52,636 nucleotides of DNA from a virus, in the IMG/VR virus record IMGVR_UViG_3300025674_000060, positions 1 through 52,636 of that record, one strand, 5' to 3'. Both the position numbers and the translations under genes were made by a program. Below are positions 47,726-52,636 of the stretch, one piece after another; position 1 is the stretch's first letter, and each line of letters starts with the position of its first letter. The notes under the pieces are model-generated. The model saw nothing but the letters and a program-made list of their open reading frames with translations, was not told the origin of the DNA and did not search any database.

Positions 47726-50700
47726 TTAGCGCCCAAATAACAGCTCAGACAAACCGAACTCACCTCGGCGTGGATTAAAACGCTCACGAGCTAAATCAAG
47801 TCGACGTTGAGCCTCGGAACGATTTTGCTGACGTTGCTGTTCGGCACGTTGTGCTTGAGTCAAAGGACGGATCTGCGCAGTTAATGGCTTCGGCTCTACG
47901 CGAGGAGGATTGGGTGTACGGCTAAGGGTTGTGGTATTAGTCCCTAACAATTCAGATAAACCAAATTCGCCTCGGCGGGGATTAAACCGTTCACGAGCTA
48001 AATCGAATCGCCGTTGAGCTTCAGTTCGATTTTGCTGACGCTCCAATTCAGCACGTTGCGCTTGTGTCAAGGGTCGAACCTCCTGAGTTAGCGGCTGCGG
48101 TCCCACACGGGGTGGATTGGCTACGCCGGTACGCGATGCGGTACCCAGCGCCTGACGAAGTTTCGGCACAATACCTTCACCGGTCTCTTGACGAACTACC
48201 TCGTTAAGTGCACGAGCGCCTGCTGTACCGACCATGCCTGCTCCCACGCCGGGGGCTAACACTGGAGCAGCGGCCAAAGCAGCTGAATACCCAGCCGCCT
48301 GCGGCAAACTCTGCACAAACTCGCGTCCCATCTGCTGCACCATCGGCAACGCACCTTCGCGATACCCGGTCTGAATAGCTTCAGGACTAGGGATCAAATC
48401 AGCGACACCAGGCAACAACGCGGAAGGTGTGCGGCGCAGAGCCCGACCGTACTCACGCAAACCTTGCCCCGCCGCCATAACAGGATCCTGCGAATAGTAC
48501 GCTTTGGCAGTCAGAGGCTCTCGTGATTGCGAAACCTGAGCACGCAAAACTTGCGGATCAGACTCAAACCGAGGTCCGACAATTTCAACTCCGCCGGCAA
48601 GAGATCGCGCGGGACGTCCAGGCTGCAGCGGAACAATATTCCCCTCGCTATTCATGTAAAGAAGTTGACTGTCGTTACGACCTAAAGGTCCAAATCCAAC
48701 GGAGCGATAAGCAGCGGCACGGCGGTTGGGGGGCTCGCCGACAAACTGTTGTTCCCGGCGAAGCGTGGAACTTTCAGACGGAGCTTTACCTTGCTCTTCC
48801 CTCAAACGAGCGATGTCGTATGTACGAAGAGGTTGATTCTCCAGCAACATACCTGGCTGCATCTCCTTTAAGACGTTCGCAGAAATAAACTTGTTCATCT
48901 CTTCGAACACAGGAGCCGGAAGTTCCTTAGCCTCCATGTTGTATCCGGACCACCCAGGAGCCAGGGTCGAGAAAGAAACAGAACCTCTGCGCATAACAGG
49001 ATTATCCTGCAAGAATCGCATGACGTTCCTGGACATCTCCTCTCCGCCGAATTCGGAATACAAATTGAATTGATTAGGTGCTGAAGTTACGGACATACGA
49101 ATTCCGTACTCACCAGAGGGGTCGGGCGTGACCTGATTTGTATCTGGATCAAAGCTGAAGCGCATTTCGCGCGGAGCAGAAGCCAGCTGAGGATTTGTAA
49201 TAGAAAGCGGATCAACAGAAGAAGACGCAGGAAGAGATCTCGTAGAACCCTTAATGCGATCAAGAGCGCGTTTGCGCTCGTCTAAATATTTAAGACCCTC
49301 TTGAAGTTCAGCGCCCTCGGCATAACCACCGCCACCAACGACAGGCATTCGGCGAGAAACAGCGGGAGCCGAACCTGCTTGAAGCTCAGGACCGTAGCCC
49401 ATTAAAACAAGACGATCGATAGCTTCCCGTTGTTTAGCGGGTTCTCCGCTCGTGTAGTCCAGCTCAATCTGGGATAAGTAGCTAGGTTGAGCGCCAAGTT
49501 CTTTAAAAGCACGATTGTAAATATCCGAACGTGTTTCAGGTTTAGATATCTCCTGCTCAAGATCTAAATAAGGACGGAGCTTTTCTATGTCACGTTCAAC
49601 TTTAGGAGTAACACTGGCAAGAGGAGCCTGTAAATACGAACCTAGTTCTGGGTACCTTTCGACCAGCTGATTGAGCTCTGTAACTTGTTTTGCATAAGCT
49701 TCTTTTTGAGCTTTGTCTCTAATATCTGCCAGCTCTAAAGAAATCCCAGGAATAGCTTCTTGAACAACCTCCGCACCAGGAGGGTTACGGAACCAGGGAT
49801 CTAACTCAACGACAGGGCGATTTAAAGCAATTAATGTTTGTTCTGCAGAAAGCCCACGTGGCGCTTCTTCGCTCAGATCACGCTGCAGTTGATAAAGCGT
49901 GTTTCGAGAGGGGTCACGAGCGAAGCGCTCCGCTTCCCCCATCAGGTATTCTCGCCGTCCTTCTCCCCGTCCGCGTGTAATAGCCTCTTCTACCTGGGGT
50001 AGAACTGCAGACCCTTCGATAGGGAAGACAGAACCAGCGCCTGAACGCTGAAGCCCGCGAAGATTCTGAAGATCTGTAAGTTGTTGCCGAAGTTCTTCAA
50101 TAGTTCCAGGAAAGTTTTCCCGAACATTTTCTAACCTTGTCAGAACTTGTCGAGCCGCTTCATCACCAAAAGGCAGTCCTGGCTGTGTAGCGCCGTAACC
50201 GAGACGTTCAGTTAAAGGATTAACGGCCCGTACAGCCTGATCGGCAGTGTTCAGCAGAGCAGCACGAGTCGTCAAACCCCTCTCAACAGGAGCAATAATG
50301 TCATCTGCTTCCGCCAGAAGGTCGCCAAGGTTATCGATGTTTTCGCTGTAGTCGATGCCACGCTCGCCTGTGTACTCTTGAAGAAGTTGATTTAGGGCAT
50401 CCGTGGCCGCCCCGCTGTAACTTTCGCCTTGTAAAAATCTCGAATCTCCCGCGTATCGAAGAGTTTCTCGTTCTGCAGGGCTAAGTGCGCCGGACTGAAC
50501 AGCCCGCAAGTACGCAGCTTGAGCGTCATCGCGACTTCCTCCTGGCAGCAGCGAACTCAAGTCGCTGTTTTGAGAAACAAACTCCCGAGCTTTAGGGTTT
50601 TCAGCAGCAAATCGAAAAGCGTTTAAGTTTTCTAAATCAGGGTCAATATCAAACCCTTCGTAAGGAATGTAATCGGGGAAATCCTCGGCACTGACGTTAT

Positions 50701-50875
50701 AACGAGACTCTTCCGGATCCTCATCGGGAAACATATCCTCCAGATCTCGATCTAAATCCCCAGCCTCTAACGCAGCATCAAAAATCTGACGCCGAAGTTG
50801 ACGCTGATCTACGTCGTAATCCCGTTGAAGCTTCCGAGACAGTTCGGGCAGACGCTCAAAACTAGAAGAACTCAC
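47726..50875 (-). CDS. Large internal/virion protein with duplicated C-terminus (1049 aa)
   Basis: This protein has 1049 residues and a GTG start at 50875. It is acidic and helical in the first half (YDVDQRQLRRQIFDAALEAG, SNPTR-type loops absent) with Asp/Glu-rich segments (LFPDEDPEE-like: DMFPDEDPEESRY). The middle contains FSFDPDTNQVTPDPSGEYGI and TSAPNQFNLYSEFGGEEMS. A hydrophobic Ala/Pro/Gly part (AAGYSAALAAAPVLAPGVG) near residue 870 could contact a membrane. The last 130 residues are two tandem copies of a 61-69-residue basic unit (FNPRRGEFGLSELL). It is probably ejected or internal. Confidence 0.75.
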   Translation of the reverse strand: MSSSSFERLPELSRKLQRDYDVDQRQLRRQIFDAALEAGDLDRDLEDMFPDEDPEESRYNVSAEDFPDYIPYEGFDIDPDLENLNAFRFAAENPKAREFVSQNSDLSSLLPGGSRDDAQAAYLRAVQSGALSPAERETLRYAGDSRFLQGESYSGAATDALNQLLQEYTGERGIDYSENIDNLGDLLAEADDIIAPVERGLTTRAALLNTADQAVRAVNPLTERLGYGATQPGLPFGDEAARQVLTRLENVRENFPGTIEELRQQLTDLQNLRGLQRSGAGSVFPIEGSAVLPQVEEAITRGRGEGRREYLMGEAERFARDPSRNTLYQLQRDLSEEAPRGLSAEQTLIALNRPVVELDPWFRNPPGAEVVQEAIPGISLELADIRDKAQKEAYAKQVTELNQLVERYPELGSYLQAPLASVTPKVERDIEKLRPYLDLEQEISKPETRSDIYNRAFKELGAQPSYLSQIELDYTSGEPAKQREAIDRLVLMGYGPELQAGSAPAVSRRMPVVGGGGYAEGAELQEGLKYLDERKRALDRIKGSTRSLPASSSVDPLSITNPQLASAPREMRFSFDPDTNQVTPDPSGEYGIRMSVTSAPNQFNLYSEFGGEEMSRNVMRFLQDNPVMRRGSVSFSTLAPGWSGYNMEAKELPAPVFEEMNKFISANVLKEMQPGMLLENQPLRTYDIARLREEQGKAPSESSTLRREQQFVGEPPNRRAAAYRSVGFGPLGRNDSQLLYMNSEGNIVPLQPGRPARSLAGGVEIVGPRFESDPQVLRAQVSQSREPLTAKAYYSQDPVMAAGQGLREYGRALRRTPSALLPGVADLIPSPEAIQTGYREGALPMVQQMGREFVQSLPQAAGYSAALAAAPVLAPGVGAGMVGTAGARALNEVVRQETGEGIVPKLRQALGTASRTGVANPPRVGPQPLTQEVRPLTQAQRAELERQQNRTEAQRRFDLARERFNPRRGEFGLSELLGTNTTTLSRTPNPPRVEPKPLTAQIRPLTQAQRAEQQRQQNRSEAQRRLDLARERFNPRRGEFGLSELLFGR
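47729..48118 (-). repeat. Tandem coding repeat at the end of the 1049-residue gene
   Basis: Copy one is 48118-47912 (69 codons) and copy two is 47911-47729 (61 codons). Both start NPPRV and run through RPLTQAQRAE, EAQRR, DLARERFNPRRGEFGLSELL. They differ at scattered positions, so the duplication is not very recent. Confidence 0.88.
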
Positions 50876-50948
50876 GACGCCCGAAGCAATCCTTTCTATC
50901 CATCATACCAAAATACTTAAATGTAGCAACCTCACAGACCGTGTCGTG

Positions 50949-50957
50949 TGCTACAGT
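50949..50957 (+). promoter_or_regulatory. Possible extended -10 promoter element
   Basis: TGCTACAGT is a TGn extended -10-like element 24 bases before the ATG at 50982, similar in form and spacing to those before 34826 and 41651. No -35 box is clear. Confidence 0.35.
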
Positions 50958-50981
50958 AGCCCTGCATCACATCAAAAGCAC

Positions 50982-51326
50982 ATGGCTAACGCAATGCTCT
51001 GCATTGAAATCTATAAATTCAATGGAACTTGGTGCTTTACCGACACTGAGAGGGAACTTCTACACGAACCTTTCGTCTTAGGAATCCCAGACATCATCAA
51101 CAGCGCCCTAGAAGAGCAAAAACTGCTCGAAGAAGGCAAAAACTACCGTATTTTGTTCGCTGCTCAAGAGTTTCCTACCTACCACGGGGCGTTGACTCGT
51201 CAAAACGAAGAGATGGGCGGCGCATGGTACTCCTGTAACGAACAAAAAGGCTGGTTGTGTCCCGCGACACTTAAATTCTTCTGTGAGTTCCCTGAAACCA
51301 TCTATTTCAAACTAGAGAAACTCTAA
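50982..51326 (+). CDS. DUF6717-like protein (114 aa)
   Basis: I use the ATG at 50982 over one at 50946 that covers the probable promoter. The protein has 114 residues. YKFNGTWCFTDTERELLHEP, FVLGIPDIINSAL, then RILFAAQEFPTYHGAL and GGAWYSCNEQKGWLCPA match DUF6717, found in phages and bacteria. The function is not known. Confidence 0.72.
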   Translation: MANAMLCIEIYKFNGTWCFTDTERELLHEPFVLGIPDIINSALEEQKLLEEGKNYRILFAAQEFPTYHGALTRQNEEMGGAWYSCNEQKGWLCPATLKFFCEFPETIYFKLEKL

Positions 51327-51372
51327 AAATCTAGTTTCGCTTAGCATATAGGGGTACTCTGCCTCCCCTTCC

Positions 51373-51615
51373 GTGGCTCGGGAGTGGAATACCCCTGTGC
51401 GTGAACCGTGGAACGGGGTGATCAAAACAGCACTAGACGCTGTTGATCGACATAACGCCCACTACTTTCAATCAAAAGACGCAAGGCACCTCATAGCCGC
51501 CGAACTTTTGCGCACCTACGTCATATATTTAAAAGAATTAGTACTGAGTATTGAAAATACAACAGAAAATAAACTTACGGCGCTTGAAGAGGACCAAAAA
51601 TGCTCCTCAGTGTAG
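51373..51615 (+). CDS. Hypothetical helical protein (80 aa)
   Basis: This protein has 80 residues from a GTG at 51373. REWNTPVREPWNGVIKTALD, then ARHLIAAELLRTYVIYLKEL, is helical and neutral overall. The C-terminus overlaps the 51575 gene on the other strand by 41 bases. No family is recognised. Confidence 0.52.
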   Translation: MAREWNTPVREPWNGVIKTALDAVDRHNAHYFQSKDARHLIAAELLRTYVIYLKELVLSIENTTENKLTALEEDQKCSSV

Positions 51616-51796
51616 ATGCGTCATGCTCAAGAACATCATCGTAATCCATGCGCATACGTAATTTGTCCCCTTCGTCCATAATGTAAGGCGCCCCTTCGTT
51701 CATTGTGTACACATTCCTCACGATTCGGGGAGCTAACTGCGCCAGATAATCATTAAGCGCAGCTAAATTGCGAGTGTATTCGTCGCGAGTGAGCAT
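51575..51796 (-). CDS. Hypothetical protein (73 aa)
   Basis: This protein has 73 residues beginning MLTRDEYTRNLAALNDYLAQ. It is helical, then acidic (IMDEGDKLRMRMDYDDVLEH). The end overlaps the rightward 51373 gene. The function is unknown. Confidence 0.58.
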   Translation of the reverse strand: MLTRDEYTRNLAALNDYLAQLAPRIVRNVYTMNEGAPYIMDEGDKLRMRMDYDDVLEHDASTLRSIFGPLQAP

Positions 51797-51855
51797 TAGA
51801 TAGATCTACAGCATCAAAAATATTTTAGTCTGTCGCCCACGCGGGCGAATATGTA

Positions 51856-52179
51856 CTATTCATCTTGTGGTGTGCCCTGAAACCACTTGCGTTTGTTAGA
51901 AAACCACTCGGCAAGCGTGGTTGGATCCTGCGCACCCTGTAAATGATCGGTCGGGTCGGGGTCACCTAGATCCATATTCTGCATAAATTCGTCCAAACTG
52001 CCCGGCGGCATCTCTCCGTTGATCGCTTCGCGACGTGCACGACGCAGCATAGCCTCTACAGAGTGGTTCCTATTTGCCCATTTCTGGATCCACTGCATGT
52101 CGCTCAGCTGAACTTCCTCGCACTTGGCGATGCGCTTGCAAATAAATTCAGCTTTGAGGCGTACCTGAGTCGACAGCAT
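51856..52179 (-). CDS. Hypothetical protein (107 aa)
   Basis: This protein has 107 residues starting MLSTQVRLKAEFICKRIAKC. The first half is basic and helical (SVEAMLRRARREAINGEMPP) and the second is acidic (MQNMDLGDPDPTDHLQ). It is the rightmost convincing gene of the window. No known motif is seen. Confidence 0.6.
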   Translation of the reverse strand: MLSTQVRLKAEFICKRIAKCEEVQLSDMQWIQKWANRNHSVEAMLRRARREAINGEMPPGSLDEFMQNMDLGDPDPTDHLQGAQDPTTLAEWFSNKRKWFQGTPQDE

Positions 52180-52636
52180 ACGAAAGACCTCATTTGTATC
52201 AGTCTAGACACATAAGACAAATCGCATTTGCAGTAAAAAGTACCTTATTAAAGTGCCTGTATATTGATACTCAAAACTTTTACCCTCAATTTTCCAGCAA
52301 GATTATTTTTGGGTTCTCGCCGGGGGCGACGTGTAACGCGCATATTTAAAAAAAAGGGGCAGGTTGCGGGCAGGCACGCGCGGGTACCGGGCAGGAGTTT
52401 GTATAAACAATCAATTAACGATTGCTATGTATTACAAACTCTTACTCTTGTTCTATTCTTTTAGCTACAGGGGGCAGGGTGCCCTCTTTAATTAAAGAGA
52501 ATTCAGATCGTGAAGCCGCTTGACAGAAGGTGCGACGTGGTGCTAGCGCGTGCGCCCGCGCGCTTTCAATTAGCTACAGATCAGACCTTGCGAACCCTGC
52601 GCCTGGCCATAAGCAGCGCTTATGGTGCAAAGGCTT
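52180..52636. other. Palindrome-rich non-coding right end
   Basis: No supported gene lies here. Structure is dense: a 9-bp stem GAGTTTGTA / TACAAACTC (52395-52403, 52433-52441) encloses CAATC / GATTG (52408-52412, 52420-52424); a 16-base palindrome CTCTTTAATTAAAGAG lies at 52484-52499; CCATAAGC / GCTTATGG (52607-52614, 52618-52625) has a 3-base loop. GGGCAGG occurs three times between 52359 and 52396, and TTAGCTACAG twice (52461 and 52570). The set suits a replication origin, packaging or promoter region. Confidence 0.6.

Noticed and set aside
52264-52464. 66-residue rightward frame with TTG start
   Set aside because: It lies across inverted repeats and GGGCAGG runs, has a random-looking basic translation and no ribosome site.
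1-52636. Circular joining of the two ends
   Set aside because: Joining the right end to the cut fibre frame gives a stop after five codons (KAFAP), no repeat is shared between the ends, and replication genes are absent. The window is better seen as partial.
1-52636. CRISPR array, insertion sequence, integrase or transposase
   Set aside because: No regularly spaced repeats, terminal inverted repeats with a transposase, or recombinase motifs were seen on either strand.

Overview
The window is part of the genome of a tailed double-stranded DNA phage, most likely infecting a cyanobacterium of the Synechococcus type. A large terminase (33248-34771), portal (27442-29682), scaffold-like protein (27000-27950), probable major capsid protein (24594-25709), a fused endolysin (14538-15761) and about 9 kb of tail fibre and adhesin genes (1-9853) show that it is a phage. 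The cyanobacterial host is an inference. It rests on fibre repeats of the kind common in marine cyanophages and on a small protein with two YRGxxY motifs (47108-47269) like the cyanobacterial DUF4278 family. No DNA polymerase, primase or helicase is present, and the first gene is cut by the left edge, so this is not a complete genome. I cannot name the phage or its genus.

Layout, left to right. 1-9853: leftward fibre and adhesin genes. 9884-10462: a leftward regulator with two helix-turn-helix units and a tiny gene upstream. 10463-10951: a non-coding divergent control region. 10952-13745: a rightward cluster of regulators and a Dam-like protein, with a structured RNA leader at 12294-12411. 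13717-16032: a leftward lysis and hypothetical block. 16203-17011: a rightward helix-turn-helix gene and a Dps-like ferritin gene. 17008-23105: leftward virion proteins, including one with a SWIM-like cysteine/histidine pattern and one with a helix-hairpin-helix domain. 23165-23647: one rightward gene. 23701-34771: the leftward head block (capsid, scaffold, portal, terminase, many small basic proteins), with two glycosyltransferase-like genes inside it. 34826-37083: a rightward glycosyltransferase and beta-propeller glycosidase/phosphorylase-like pair. 37080-40794: leftward virion-like proteins and an XRE regulator. 40830-44610: a third leftward glycosyltransferase, a rightward FkbM methyltransferase, a dCMP deaminase, a tRNA-Leu(UAA) and a second sugar- or small-molecule-type methyltransferase. 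44607-47269: short tightly overlapping accessory genes on both strands. 47357-50875: a 1049-residue protein with a tandemly duplicated tail. 50982-52179: small accessory genes. 52180-52636: palindrome-rich non-coding sequence.

How the genes fit together. The long leftward transcription units build the particle. Short rightward islands interrupt them and carry regulation, host-interaction or carbohydrate functions. Many neighbours overlap by 1-14 bases, which suggests coupled translation. GTG and TTG starts are frequent; the capsid gene starts with GTG. Two strong hairpin terminators close the leftward capsid unit (23652-23680) and the scaffold unit (26922-26948).

The points most worth a second look are: a roughly 500-base out-of-frame overlap between the portal and scaffold genes; seven glycan or methyl-transfer genes woven through the head cluster; a Dps-like gene with a helix-turn-helix partner; a folded leader whose closing stem ends exactly at a start codon; enzyme-like proteins whose catalytic motifs look rewritten; and a palindrome-rich right end. 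Several genes too short for routine calling (40, 48, 53, 58, 59 and 29 residues) are annotated here.
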